Source: Stagonosporopsis chrysanthemi
Lineage: Eukaryota; Ascomycota; Dothideomycetes; Pleosporales; Didymellaceae
Direction of reading: 5' to 3'
DNA: 64,000 bases
NCBI GenBank assembly: GCA_022560025.1
Contig: JAFISE010000030.1
Coordinates: 186,001 to 250,000, forward strand
Positions 33,509-44,835 of this stretch are shown here, one piece after another. A program made the position numbers and the translations under genes. Below the pieces are notes generated by a model. The model was not told the DNA's origin. It worked only from the letters and a program-made list of their open reading frames with translations, and made no database searches. Each line of letters begins with the position of its first letter. Within the stretch, counting starts at the first letter, position 1.

Positions 33509-33592
33509 GAAAAAAGAGAGGAGAAGAGAAGAGAGGAGAAGAGAAGAGAAGAGAAGAGAAGAGAAGAGAAGAGAAGAGAAGAGGAGACAAGG
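33509..33592. repeat. (GAGAA)n pentanucleotide microsatellite
   Basis: Mostly perfect AGAAG/GAGAA units with a few GGAGA variants at the 5' end. It starts about 75 bases after the kynureninase stop, so it probably lies in that transcript's 3' UTR. Confidence 0.9.
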
Positions 33593-34107
33593 GGAAGACA
33601 ACAGATACCAATACCTTTTTCGCTGTTCTTTCCCCCACAAAGCAACAATACTTGTATAGAATACCCCCACCCTGGAACTCGACTTGTAATTAACATTAAC
33701 ATATTTTACTTTACTTTTACTGTACAATCCCCCCCCCCCACAACTACATGTGCCCAGCCAGCCCTCACTATACATACGCACTCAAAATGCCCCCACCCAC
33801 GTCTCAGACCACAAACTGCACTCGCTGATTGATCCCCAAAGACCGAAACTGTTCCTGTTTCCTTTTTCTTTTTTCCTGTTCCTTTGCTCGAATTATGAGT
33901 AAGAACTAATTATGAGTAATAACTTCAACTATAGCTACGTACAGACAGACAGACAGGTAAAAGCTGCGAAAATGAATGGTGGGGGAATGGAAACTTGGGG
34001 AGTCTGGGCAGTTAGTGGGGTTGTGGTTGACCGTGTCTTTTTTTATTTTGTTCGCGAACTGGAGGACGTGTATGTATGTATGCGTGCGCGTGTGTTTGTG
34101 TTTGTGT

Positions 34108-34150
34108 GGTGGTGGTGGTGGTGGTGGTGGTGGTGGTAGTGGTAGTGGTG
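34108..34150. repeat. (GGT)n trinucleotide repeat
   Basis: About 14 GGT units with two GTA interruptions at the 3' end, preceded by a TGTG-rich stretch (34070-34105). Confidence 0.85.
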
Positions 34151-34473
34151 GAGAACGCAATTCCGTCAGCAAAGATGCCATATTCTCTTTTTTCTTAATT
34201 ACCGGTCCTAGGTTTCGTTCGTTTGTTTTTTTTTTCTTAAAAAAAAAGTCTTTCTGGTGTTGTATTGCTGTGCTTTTTATTGCCTTTTGTTCCTGCCTGT
34301 CCTTTTCTTACCACCCTTTTCTTACCACCTTCCTCCCTACCACTTCTCCCCAAATTCCCTAATCCCTCGTCCTATGCGAAAAGCCAAAACCAACCCCCCT
34401 TCAATACCCTCCTCTTCCTCGTTCCCTCTCTTCTTCCTCCTCCATTCCAAGTCCTTTTTCTCTCTCTCTCCGT

Positions 34474-35815
34474 CTACACACCCTCCCCGTGTTCGGGCGC
34501 CTCATACACCACCGACGGCGTGGGGGCGTGGTAGACCGTCTCCGTGACGCTACCGTGCGTGATGGTTACGGTTTGGGTGGCGTAGACGGTGTGTGGGGGA
34601 GCGGGGGGGTCGGAAGCACGACTGTCGCTGGAGGGAGGCGAGGCGTAGGAGGGTAGAGGAGCAGTGTAGCCCGATGGAGGGGGAGTGTAGCTGGAGGGAG
34701 GCGCGGCGGAGCGGGAGCTCGAGTGCATGTGCTGCGAGGACTGTGCTGGAGACGGGTGGGGGGAGGATGGTGCTGCGGTGTGGGAGCTTCGTTCTGGAGC
34801 CTTGTAGCTCGACTCTGGGACCTCGTGGCTCGGGCTTGGGGCAGAGTATCCGAACCCCGGCTTGCTGTACGACGGCGTGGGTTTCACGTAGCCTGAGTGC
34901 GCGGAACTTAGGGGGTGGGACGATGGAGACGCCGCGGGGCCTTGGTTGAAACAGTCGCCGAATCCGTGCTGACAGCCGCTCCCGCAGTGTGCTTCGGAGA
35001 AGCCGCACCAGCCGTATGCTGGAGGTGGTGGCGTTAGCGTGACTACTGGTCGAAAAGGGAGATGGAGAGAGAGAAAACCCACCAGAACAGCAGTTCCCAT
35101 GCGCGAACCCAAAACACGTTGCTCCATCGGGCGACTTCACACCACACGTCCCGTCCCCCGTGCGGCTCCCAGGCCCAACCTCACCCTCGTCCTCACTCTC
35201 GCCCTTCGCCGCCGCCGCCAGCCCACCTCTTCCATAAAACGTCCTCGGCCCCGCCTTATCAGTGCAAAGCTCAACCACAACATCCATCCCGGCCTCACAC
35301 CTGAACGTCGGCTCGCCCGCCCAGCTCCCCGGCTTCTCATACGTATTCCAGCACCCGTGCTCCCCACACCCGGCGTCGGGACACTCTCCGCCCCGCGCCC
35401 CCTCAACCCAGACACGCACGCCGCTGCGTATCAGCGGGCAGAACGTCGGGTCCGACGGCGCCGCGGCCCGGTCGCAGTCGATGGCGCTGAGGTCGTACCA
35501 CAGGGCGCGCTTGCTGGGTTCGAGGTTGTACTCGACCTGCAGGATGCCGGCGGGGGCGACGCGGTAGTAAGGGACGTCGCGCAATTTGAGGGCGATGCCG
35601 CCGCCGAGGGGTTCGCTGTTGAGGAGGGGGGAGGTGGTGGTGGTGTTTGCGGGAAGGGTGAGCGCGGAGGAGTCGGCGCCCGTGTAGGAAGAGGTGCTGG
35701 GGCCGACGGTCCAGGCGTAGAGGGGGTAAGGGCAGTGGTTGATGTAGTCTATGGTGTTGCCGGCGGCAGTGGTGCCGCTGAGCGGGAGGAGGAGGGGGAG
35801 GGTGTGCATTTTCAT
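34474..35815 (-). CDS. Secreted BYS1/thaumatin-like protein with hevein-type chitin-binding domain
   Basis: Exon 1 is 35815-35083 and exon 2 is 35018-34474, with a 64-base intron, giving 425 residues. The N-terminus is a signal peptide (MKMHTLPLLLPLSGTTAAG). Residues 20-190 resemble the BYS1/antigenic thaumatin-like family (NTIDYINHCPYPLYAWTVGP, GGGIALKLRDVPYYRV, QVEYNLEPSKRALWYDLSAI). A Cys-rich stretch (DAGCGEHGCWNTYEKPG) follows, then GTCGVKSPDGATCFGFAHGNCC/AYGWCGFSEAHCGSGCQ, a type 1 chitin-binding (CBM18, hevein) domain restored exactly by the splice. The last 150 residues are a Pro/Ser/Tyr-rich tail like cell-wall-linked proteins, with no obvious GPI site. It probably acts outside the cell or at the wall, binding chitin; an effector role is speculative. 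Confidence 0.87.
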
Positions 35816-37084
35816 GAGGATGTGTGTGGGTGCGGTTGATCGTGCAGTGGGGGAGGGTGTGTGGCGTGGACGGGGGAGTGGAGGGTTATATAGGTGGATC
35901 CTTATGTTTTGGAGGTTTCTTTTTGACTACGAACCACGGGTTCTGTTTGCACAGGGGACATTGTCCCGAAGAGTGCTTCGTTTGGGCAACCACTGCGGTG
36001 TTGTCCCTATGTTAGTACATCCACTTGAAGCAGATTCCGGCACGAAACAGTCCTCGGCGGTACCCTTATCGCATCTTCATCTGAACCATTATCGTTGGTA
36101 GAAATTCCAGATACCAACCAAGTCCTTGTTGCAGATTGAAGTTCCAGTCTGGCGAAGAGAAAGCCCGTGAGTTTCCGATAGCGCCTTTGACATTGATGTG
36201 GTTCAGGAGAGGAAGGCATTCCTAGCTACGAGGATGCAACGTCGAAGTGCTGTATCAGGGTGTCTTCAATAGAAAAATCCATATTGGTTGAGGGAAAGAC
36301 CCTTCATGGCTGGGCAGTGGTTGGTTGGATTGATGAGCATTAAGCACAGAAAGAGCATATTGTTGTTCGAAGCGCTATTCTGCACGTAGTATTGACTCCA
36401 TAGAACTGGTAGTAACTTTTGGCTTGGATTCATCGTCTGGAAGCTCATCAGTCGTTGCAGTGCCAGCAAAATCAAAGTCTAAGATCTTGAATGTTCATCT
36501 GCTCGACAGTACCGGCATGAATAAGGATGGGCAGTACATTGTCAGATGCGAAGTATCAGCGGGCTGCAAAGTTTGCATGATGAGAGTGTGGAACAGGGTG
36601 CGAGGTTACGAACATGAGGTTGGGATGCTCGGTTCGATCTAACCGCATCGGTGTGCCACCTATTACTTCAAGATACGCCTCGTTAACATCTGTTTGTAAC
36701 ATTTCGATCGCAAAGACTCAGCGAATCGCCACGAGGGGGGGGCTGAACTGGTCTTAGGTATCTTGGATATACCACTGATCTGCGCGACCATACACATCAC
36801 AGCGAGCTGCATTTATTCTCCAACGCCGTTTTCCATTTTCAAACCATTCTACGGGGTATTATAAGCACGAAGCAGTTCAGTCTGTGATGTGAAAGCACCC
36901 CCGAACACCGTCCCATGCACGCTAGTAATGCAAACAAAATCAATCAATCAACAGGCAAGTTTTTTGAAGGTGTAATGTGCGCCCAACTCCCTATAGCCAC
37001 ATGACACCATGTCACCTCTGGGAGAGGGAGTTGGCGAAAGTTGCAAATGCACCTTTCCGTACCACCGTAGCCAAATGCAGCACG
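35816..37084. other. Intergenic, no supported gene
   Basis: Upstream of the BYS1-hevein gene and downstream of TFIIB. It contains only short open frames with no motif. Confidence 0.5.
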
Positions 37085-38185
37085 CTAGACCGCAGGGAGC
37101 CTCGACTTGTCGCCACCTTTGCCGGGCTGGAGCCACTCGGGCTTGATGATTTGGTCTTGTGCGCTGTAGAGGGCCTTGTAGGCGGTACGGATAGTGCCGT
37201 CGCTGACTTCGACAGCTTGGCCAATTTCCTTGGGAGAGCGAGGGTTGCCCATGAGGTGGGAGACAAAGTAGAGACAGGCACCTGCGATGGAGAGAGGAGA
37301 ACGACCGGCGGCGATCCCGTGGTCTGAGACGAGACGCGCGCACTCTTCGGCGATGAGCTGGATGAAGCGTTCCAGATCCAGCTTGGCGCAAGCACGCGGC
37401 ATCAGCGTCTCTGCGCTGGTGCTGCCACCCTTGGCGAAGCTGGAAGTGTCCAACACAGCGCCGTTGCTTGTGACCTGGGCGCTGCCGGAGTCCTTCTGCT
37501 TCTTCTGCAGGAACGCTTCAAGCGTTTTGAACGTGCGACCCACCTCCTTCTTGGACACGTTTGTCATCTTGAAGATCTCACGGAAACTACGGTTCTGCTG
37601 GTGCTGCCGACAGGCGATGAAGATGCAGCCGGCGATGATGGCGTCCTGCGACTTGCCCTTGAAGAGCTTCACGTCGTCGGTCAGGCGGAAGAGCATCTTG
37701 GCTGTGTCCTGGGTAGTCTTGCTGATGTTTTGCGAGTCGCACAGCGTGGTGATCTGGCCAAAGGCAGACTGCAGCGACTTGTTGCCCTTGTCGAGATTGC
37801 TCTTGTTGTGAGCACGAGATAGCTCGCGCACTTTCAGACCACCATCACCGAAGCCAATCTCGGTCTGCAGCTGGGAGCCGCGCAGCAGCGGGTTGGCGGC
37901 GTCACCGATACGAGAAGGGTCATCGTTGCCCTGGTCGTCGTTGGAGAAGGTTCGCCACTCGGAACGTGTGTCGATGCCGCGCTCAGAGAGAACGCGGCCG
38001 CAGGAGCCACAGATGGTGTCTCCGGCGCTGAACTCTTCGACGAGGTTGGGCGGCATCTCGCGACAGTCGGGGCACATCAGGGTAACGTTCAGGTCCTCTG
38101 ACCATTCTTCCTCCTTGACCAGCCTGGGGGCCTCCTCATAGACCTCGCCCGGCGAGAGCATGCGGCCGTTAGGCGCGTACGACAT
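37085..38185 (-). CDS. SUA7: Transcription initiation factor TFIIB
   Basis: General RNA polymerase II factor that bridges TBP-bound promoter DNA and the polymerase. Single exon, 366 residues. The zinc ribbon has C38-x2-C41 (LMCPDCREMPP) and C59-x2-C62 (TICGSCGRVL); the B-reader/linker follows (TRSEWRTFSNDD). Two cyclin-fold repeats span residues about 130-230 (AGCIFIACRQHQQNRSFREI) and 270-350 (SIAGACLYFVSHLMGNPRSPKEI). A Ser/Gly-rich insert between the repeats (KKQKDSGSAQVTSNGA) is usual in filamentous ascomycetes. The Met at 38185 (MSYAPNGRMLSPGE) is divergent from ATP14, 281 bases away. Confidence 0.97.
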   Translation of the reverse strand: MSYAPNGRMLSPGEVYEEAPRLVKEEEWSEDLNVTLMCPDCREMPPNLVEEFSAGDTICGSCGRVLSERGIDTRSEWRTFSNDDQGNDDPSRIGDAANPLLRGSQLQTEIGFGDGGLKVRELSRAHNKSNLDKGNKSLQSAFGQITTLCDSQNISKTTQDTAKMLFRLTDDVKLFKGKSQDAIIAGCIFIACRQHQQNRSFREIFKMTNVSKKEVGRTFKTLEAFLQKKQKDSGSAQVTSNGAVLDTSSFAKGGSTSAETLMPRACAKLDLERFIQLIAEECARLVSDHGIAAGRSPLSIAGACLYFVSHLMGNPRSPKEIGQAVEVSDGTIRTAYKALYSAQDQIIKPEWLQPGKGGDKSRLPAV

Positions 38186-38466
38186 GGTGCGAAATGCGAG
38201 TTGCGAGTCACGATTTGATTATCTAGCTGCTCTAGCTGGCTCTCGGAAGCTCCGGGTGAGGTTGACACCGTGGGTGGGCGGGACGAGAGAGTGTGGTTGC
38301 TTGCTTGGAGCGTCGAGGCGCCGCAGTGCAGCAAAGACAGAGAGCAGCGGACGGCTTGGCGGCGGCCGCGCGCTAGTCGGCTGAGGTAAGCGAAAATCGA
38401 AGGTGAGGGCGCCGGACGCAGGAGCTCCATTGCCAGCCAGCTCATACCCCCTCCACATCCACCATC
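38186..38466. promoter_or_regulatory. Bidirectional SUA7/ATP14 promoter
   Basis: A compact 281-base region between two constitutive, divergently transcribed genes. No specific factor site is claimed. Confidence 0.5.
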
Positions 38467-38954
38467 ATGCTCGCGCAATCCATCAGGGCCTCGGTACGCT
38501 GCCCAGTGCGCCCAATTGACCATGCCTGCTGACCCGGAACAGCGCCAGGCGCTCGCACGCGTTGCTCGCCAGCAGCCGACCATTGCCCGCCGCACCTTCA
38601 TCACCCCTACGGCCGTTCGCTCAGGTACATCATCACAATCGCCCGCCCGCGGCCTCTACTGACGCAATTGGTGCAGCCGATTTGGTGCAGGACCTCTACC
38701 TCCGCGAGCTCAAGAACTACAAGGTCCCCCAGGTCAAGGCCGGCGACGCCGACGCCCACGTCCAGAAGTTCTCCATCCCCGCTGCCCCCAAGTCTCCCGA
38801 GGAGGCCGACATCGCGAACGAGCTCAAGGCCTACGAGACCCAGCAGCCCGACGTTGGTGCCGAGGCTACCGCTGAGGACGGCCAGGTCCTGCCTGAGGAG
38901 GACTGGTTCGTTGAGGAGGACGAGTCGATCACCACTCCCGGTGCCACCCACTAA
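38467..38954 (+). CDS. ATP14: Mitochondrial ATP synthase subunit h
   Basis: Peripheral-stalk component of the F1Fo ATP synthase in the inner mitochondrial membrane. Three exons, 38467-38493, 38543-38624 and 38677-38954, give 128 residues. The N-terminus MLAQSIRAS/RQALARVARQQPTIARR, followed by FITPTAVRS, is a clear import presequence. The mature part begins ADLVQDLYLRELKNYKVP, the conserved subunit h segment, and continues acidic with DADAHVQKFSIPAAPKSPEE. It ends with the family's very acidic C-terminus (LPEEDWFVEEDE). Two introns in such a short coding region are typical for this gene. Confidence 0.93.
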
Positions 38955-40792
38955 GCTGGCTGCGCTCTGATATTGAGATCATCTGTACCAAATACTAGCG
39001 AATGTGTCAATATGGACTGGGCAATAGACCAAGCTTGAAGAACCTCCACAAAGCGCGCTTTGAATCACGTGATATGGGGTCTGGGACTGTTTGTGCATTT
39101 TGTGCATCTAACGTGGGGAGCAACGCTTACGTTACGTATTGACTTTACAGATTCGAAGGACTGCATGCCCAGCGCTGACGCGTGTAGAGAGCTGACGTGT
39201 AGAGAGCTGGCGTGCGCAGAGCTGACGTGTAGAGAGCTGGCGTGCACAGAGCTGGCGTGTAGAGAACTGGCTTGTGGAGAGCTGAGGCTGTGTACATGCA
39301 TGATGCTACTGCACTTTGCCAGCAACTCACGAGGCTTAGCAGCCGTAAGTTGCAAACGCGAGTGCTTGATTGATGGATGCACGATCTGCAAGGACGGGGC
39401 GATTTTTGTTACCAGTGACTTGGTTCTCGCCGCAGTCTGCATCTTGACTCTGCTCTTCTTGCATCTACGTGTGGAGACAAATTTCCTAGATCAGGCACAA
39501 CCTGACGCACATACACGCACATATACGCACAGGACACTCAGCTGCCTGCATTGATGTATTGGTGGCAAGGTGACGATTATTACAAACGACGGGACTCGAC
39601 ACGCCATGCACACCGAACCAGACAGCTTTCAGGGCGCCACGGGCCCTCATTCAAGACATTACGCGTGTTCACACCGACCTGAGGACCTGACTTTCGAAAG
39701 GGCTCGGGTCAACTAGTCCGGTCGTTGCTTACCTCAGCGGCAGCGTGGTGCGGCGGTTGGATCTAACGAGCGGCACATGCAAGGCTGGCGAGCGGAGCCG
39801 GGTAGCGGGTTCCGTATCGAGTGCCGTATTGGAGGCATCGAAGAGCCTACTAAGAACATGCACAAGAGAACAAAGCGCCTCTGCACGAATGGCTCGGTGC
39901 TCGGGACATGCTCCTGTTACTTTGTAGGCGGCAAGCGCGCACATTAGCGGAGTCGTGCGGGCCCTGGAAATGGAGTGATAGAAGGTTTGATTAAGTGCAG
40001 GGACGCTGCGCGAGAGATTGCAGTTTTCACAAGTCGCGAAAAATCAAGGCTCACTCGCGCAATTTGGTGGGCAGAGGTGGAGGAGACCCGCAATGGCATC
40101 TGGCACGAGCCATGCTGGACGGTGCGGCGGACGGCCAGAGCCAGCGCGCACCGAGGGGCGGCGTGCTTGACGTTAAGACAGCATGTTGAGGGCCGAACTA
40201 CTGTGCTCCCACATGTGACCATGGCAGCGTCGCACACAGCACAGGCGGCAGGCAGACGGTCGGCAGGCCAGTGGTAATATTAGAAAATCCCTCCGATGGA
40301 TCTGCACAAGCGGGAGGTGCGCCCCTGCTAGCCGCAGGTGTCGTCGTCGGCGTGCAGTAGGCGTCAAGCTCCTGGACATGAATCACGCCCATCTGAAGTC
40401 AGCCTGAGCGCATTTTCTGATACAAGCACGTCCACGTTCGCTACGGGAAGGCCGCCAGCGTCTGCCTGTCTCCTTCTGCCCCTCTGCGCTGCCTGCACGC
40501 AACCTCCACTCTCTCCAACCACGCTTCCCGCTCGTTCCGACCGCACCGCGAGCCTGTGACGTATTAGCACGGTGGATCTTCAACTGCCTTCACAGCCACT
40601 GGACGGCCCGCCGTGCCCACCAACAGCACAACGCCGCTCTATTCCTGTGCCTGCGCCATGAGCCTGTGAAAATTAGCGCAACCGCACCGTTTGGAGCCGC
40701 CCATGGACGAGTAGCCCTGCCAGCGGACCCAGCAGCGAGCACCACCACCACCACATTCGCTTGAAACCACGCCCGCCGCCGCCGCCGCCGCC
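38955..40792. other. Intergenic with a 15-bp minisatellite
   Basis: About 1.8 kb with short open frames on both strands. The array at 39179-39285 is the only structured feature. The last 30 bases are GCC triplets directly before the next start codon. Confidence 0.5.
39179..39285. repeat. 15-bp degenerate tandem repeat, about seven units
   Basis: The unit is close to TGTAGAGAGCTGACG, with G/A exchange (ACG/GCG) and TGCGCAGAG or TGCACAGAG variants. As 15 is divisible by three, one plus-strand frame reads a C-R/A/T-E-L-A/T pentapeptide periodicity. Confidence 0.9.
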
Positions 40793-43700
40793 ATGCCCAT
40801 CGCCGTGGCCTCAGCCTTGCGCGCACACGATGTCTTCTCCAGCAAGTCGCGGGGCAGGAGCCGCGCTGCCTCAGAAGTCGGCCCCCTGCCCCCGGCCGAC
40901 GGCGAGAAGAAGCCGGAGAGGGCGCAACTGCCCAAGGCGGCATCATACACCTACTTGCCGCGCGTGAAGGGCCTGGACGGGGATGCGCCGGCGCACGACT
41001 TGGACGAGGACCTGAAGAAGCCCAAGGATGTCGACGTCACGTCCGACAGCTCGTCGGGGAACTCCAGCCCGTCCTCGGAAGAGGCCCCCCAGGCCCTCGA
41101 AATGCCGCAATTGAGGCCTGTCATTACCACTCGCCGGTCGTCGAGGTTCCTTCCCTTCTCCAGCAAAAGCAGAGAACCCTCAATTGAGCCCAAGCCTCGC
41201 AAGGAAGCAGTCAAGGAGGAAGAGTCGCCGGGAGGCTCGCCCTCGAGACAGCTGACCAAGCTGAGGCGGAAGTCATGGGTCGTTTCACAGCAGCAGCCTG
41301 CAGCAACGTCGCCCACAAAAGAGAACAAGAAGGAGAAGAAGGCCGCTCAGAAGGAGGAGAGCGCGAGGAAGAAGGCCACGGCCGCCGAGCCACCGAAGCG
41401 AAAGACGCCCGCGAGCACAGACAGCATTCCTGAAGAGGGCGAGGTCAAGAGCGAAGCAAGGGACGAGGCAGCAGACACTGTGGACGAGCGTCCGGCGCCG
41501 ATACCCCTCAGCAAGAAGAACAAGCGTCTCAGCGCGCTCCTCACGGCCAATGGACCCGCTGTCCCCTCTGTACCGAAATCGTTCTCGACCGAGCAGCTAC
41601 CCCTATACCCTCAGTCAAACAGTCCCCTCACTCCCACCGAGCGTGTTCCTCCGCTGCCACGCAACATATCGACGGATAAGCTCGGTAATAAAGTCAAGAC
41701 GGAACCGCGCAAGAAAGATGAGCTTTGGACCGTATTTAGAACCCTAGAGGGCGAGCTGCGCAAGTATGTCAAGCGCGACCTGCAGCATTTCCAAACTCAC
41801 ACATGACAGGTTCCAACACAAGTCCAGCTCCTTGAAAGCCAATATCGTCCGTACAAGCCTCCTCCAAGACTTCATCTACAAGTACGCCAACCACGACTCG
41901 AACCAGAGACTTAGACCCGAAGACCTCGACCGAAGAGCGAACATTCTCAATGGGTGGTGGACTGGCTTGTTGGAGCTGGTAGCAGGACGCAACAACCAGT
42001 CGATATCTGGAACAGACCGTCCGGTCATTCTCGAGGGCCTTGCAGGAATCATGGAGAGGCCAGAATGGAGACTTTCGCCGTCTCCGTTCTGCGCGCTTGC
42101 CGATCGTGACGAGACCGTAGCTACTCTGACGGCTACCTCAGCCACCTCAAGTTCCTCTGACTTTCTCGCAGAGTCTGTCTATCACAACGTGAGGAACACA
42201 TTCCAGCAAAACCTCATGTCCCAGATGGCGTTCGTAGTGGATAAGATGACCCCTCGGAACGCAGCAGCAAGTCTGGTCACGTTTTGTGGAAAGACCTGTG
42301 CGTATGCTTTCTGCTTCTGTCCAGGAGTAGCCGATATCATGGCACGGTTGTGGAGCCCTCCCCTGGAAATGATGAAGCGTGTGCTGGAGGAGGCGGGCGT
42401 CTCAAGGCTGGACAAGATGGCCACAACTTCCGAGCGAATTTCAGCTGCTTTCCCGCCGAGTCTCTACCCTCTCAAATTCCAGTCTCTTGCTAAGATGGTC
42501 CGAACATTGCGCAATCCTCCTGTCGCGGCGCCCCCATTGCAAATCGCCAATCTCGACTGGTACGGACTCTGGACGAAGCGCTGGTCAGGTGCTGAGAGTG
42601 ACCTCTTCTACGTCTTCGTCAAGCACTACCACATTCTCGTCACTGGGTTTCTGCCTAGCTCGCCAACTCCACAGGAGCGTGTCTGCGCCCCAGGACTGCT
42701 TTTGGTTCACGCGCAAATCCTTGTCAACATGGATGCAACAATTAACAGGCACATCCAGCCTCAGCAGCACGAAGACAACTCAGGTGCACAACCTATCACT
42801 TTCGACGACGTTTTAAACGATCCTGATGCCTCGGCCTCTACCATGACTATTCCGCCTGCAAACGCCACACGGCAGATGCAGGAAAACCGACTCATCATGC
42901 TTATTCGCGACTTCCTCTCTGAAGGCAACTCTCACATTCACGTTGCTCGACGGATGTTTGCAGATAGCTTCGCCAGCCTGTTACAAGCACAGGCACGGAA
43001 GATTTCTGTGTACGATAACAATGCTTGCTATACCTTGTGCGATTTTCTGGAAGAGGCCTTTGGGATTCTAGTCAGATACGAGCAGCACAACAGCGAGCAC
43101 CATGCGGTGTTGAACTGGCCATTCTGGTTGACGGTCTGCAGAGGGATGACCGCCAGCGAGAACACGGCAACAGAGATCAAGCTGTACTCATTCCTTTACA
43201 GCATTTGGGCCACCTTGACGCTAGATGAGCAGCGAAAGAGGAGCTTGTGCCTCGATTTCCTTCTGGAGCCTGCATTCTTTGAGAGCAGATTCAACCATTG
43301 GTGTCCAATGGTACGCGCGTACTACATGCGTTTGATTTGTTGGCGGATTGCGCGGTTCGACGGCGAGCCTACTGAGGTAGAAGTGTATGTGGTAAACGTA
43401 ATTTCTGCTCTGACATCGCTAACAAGAAAAATAGAGAGATCAAAACAACGCTCAGCGAGCGACTGCGCTCAATCTGGTCTCACTACCTCTGGCTTGCTGA
43501 GGACTCCGAACGCACCCAAACCGCCTTTCCCTCGACCCAGGCTTGCAATCCTGCACCTGGTCGACGTTTCCTTATTATACGTAATGATAATCCTATCGCC
43601 GCCAGCAATGGCCCGTTCCTTACATTCGACGGCGTTGTACAAAACCCCCATCAGCGGAAACCCTCCGCTTCGACTCCCGTTCCAGAACCGATGCCACAAA

Positions 43701-44266
43701 AGGTCGTGGCCCTAGCAACAGACGCGACCGACTTCCCGGACGAAGAGCCCACCAAAGGCAAATGGGGCATGTTTAAGAGTCTGATGGGTGGCTCTTCGAA
43801 ACCCTCGAAGTCAAAAGCTACCGCAAAGGACAAGGAGAACATGGTGAAGTCGACCACACCTCCAAAAGTTTCTTTCGACAACAAGCCTGCAGAGAAGCCA
43901 GCACCTACACCCACACCGTCGCCGCCCCCGACCCACCGCACTTACAGCTTCCGCTTCTCCCTCGAATGGGTCGACAAACGCTTTGGCACGTACCAAAATA
44001 TGCGGCTTCAGCCACCTCGACTTCCGCTTTCCGCGCAGGCGCTGCTCCAGCAGAAGGGTATACACACCGATGCAGTCAGCAGCCTCCAGCCGACAGGCAA
44101 AGCTGTAACTTCGAGTCGTTACGCTGGCCGCGCTCTTGCAGAGTGGACATTCGTCTCGCACGAATGCCAGAACTTCTTCGACCGAAGGAAGAACGAGGGC
44201 GTACCCACGAACAAGCACGTAGAGACACCCACGCTGTGCGTCGAGGCTTTTAGACGACCGGGCTAG
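40793..44266 (+). CDS. Large DUF1765 (UPF0592) protein
   Basis: Exons 40793-41763, 41810-43384 and 43435-44266 sum to 1125 residues. The N-terminal 300 residues are disordered and charged, with Ser/Pro/Lys-rich stretches. The conserved core starts at DELWTVFRTLEGELRK/FQHKSSSLKANIVRT, spanning intron 1, and runs through a helical region (LVTFCGKTCAYAFCFCPGVADIMARLW, YVFVKHYHILVTGFLP, FWLTVCRGMTASENTATEIK, NHWCPMVRAYYMRLICWRIARF) typical of DUF1765, the family of yeast YDL073W (Ahk1), which has been linked to scaffolding in the HOG osmosensing pathway. The C-terminal 200 residues end in a conserved-looking EWVDKRFGTYQNMRLQPPRLP segment. Assignment to the family is fairly safe; the signalling role here is inference. 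Confidence 0.85.
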
Positions 44267-44835
44267 CTTTCCCCGCGCCACAATTTCACCAGCATGACTA
44301 TCGGCAGGAACGATCTCATCCCATCTTTCACGCAGCATTGGTTCTGCTTAACGTCCCCCCCTGCATCGGGACACTTACTCGGCATACTGAGAGCCCACGG
44401 CGTCGCAATCCTCTTTCTGGCCACAGCTTTTGCTGTCTTCTTCTTTCCTTTGTCGCACAATCCTTTGCTTACGGTTTCTGCATGCATGCACGGCAGCGCG
44501 CTTCTTGCATGTGCCCTCGTTCTGCGAACTCTTTCACCTGCTGCAGGGTCGGTTTACTGTTGGTATTATATGGCGGCGCAAACTGTTGATATGCTGCTAC
44601 CGCACAATACATACATAGATTTATGAACACGTTATATCTTTGGGTGCGATCATGGCAGTCTCTTCTCACTTCATTTGCCTCGCTGGGTGGCAGTCTTGAA
44701 CTTCACCTCCTCGCTAGCGCCGTGTCGTTTGTACCGCCCCACACCGCTTGAATGCACTTCTGCTGTGCCCCGTCCCTCACTCTCGCTGACCCTCGCTCGC
44801 TCTCGGGCGCCTTGAACGGAGATTCAACGATTACA
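44267..44835. other. Intergenic, no supported gene
   Basis: Between two same-strand genes. The open frames are short, Cys/Phe-rich and without motif. Confidence 0.5.

Larger units (their letters stand above)
33434..34473. other. Intergenic, repeat-rich 3' region
   Basis: Low-complexity region between convergent genes. It has (GAGAA)n at 33509-33592, short C runs near 33728 and a GGT triplet run at 34108-34150. The repeat-encoded frames here are not genes. Confidence 0.55.

Noticed and set aside
33372..33659. Frame with repeated EEKRR units
   Set aside because: Direct translation of the (GAGAA)n microsatellite in the kynureninase 3' flank.
36630..36650. GGTTCGATCT word resembling a tRNA B box
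   Set aside because: Lacks the final CC of the consensus, and no A box or cloverleaf can be formed upstream.
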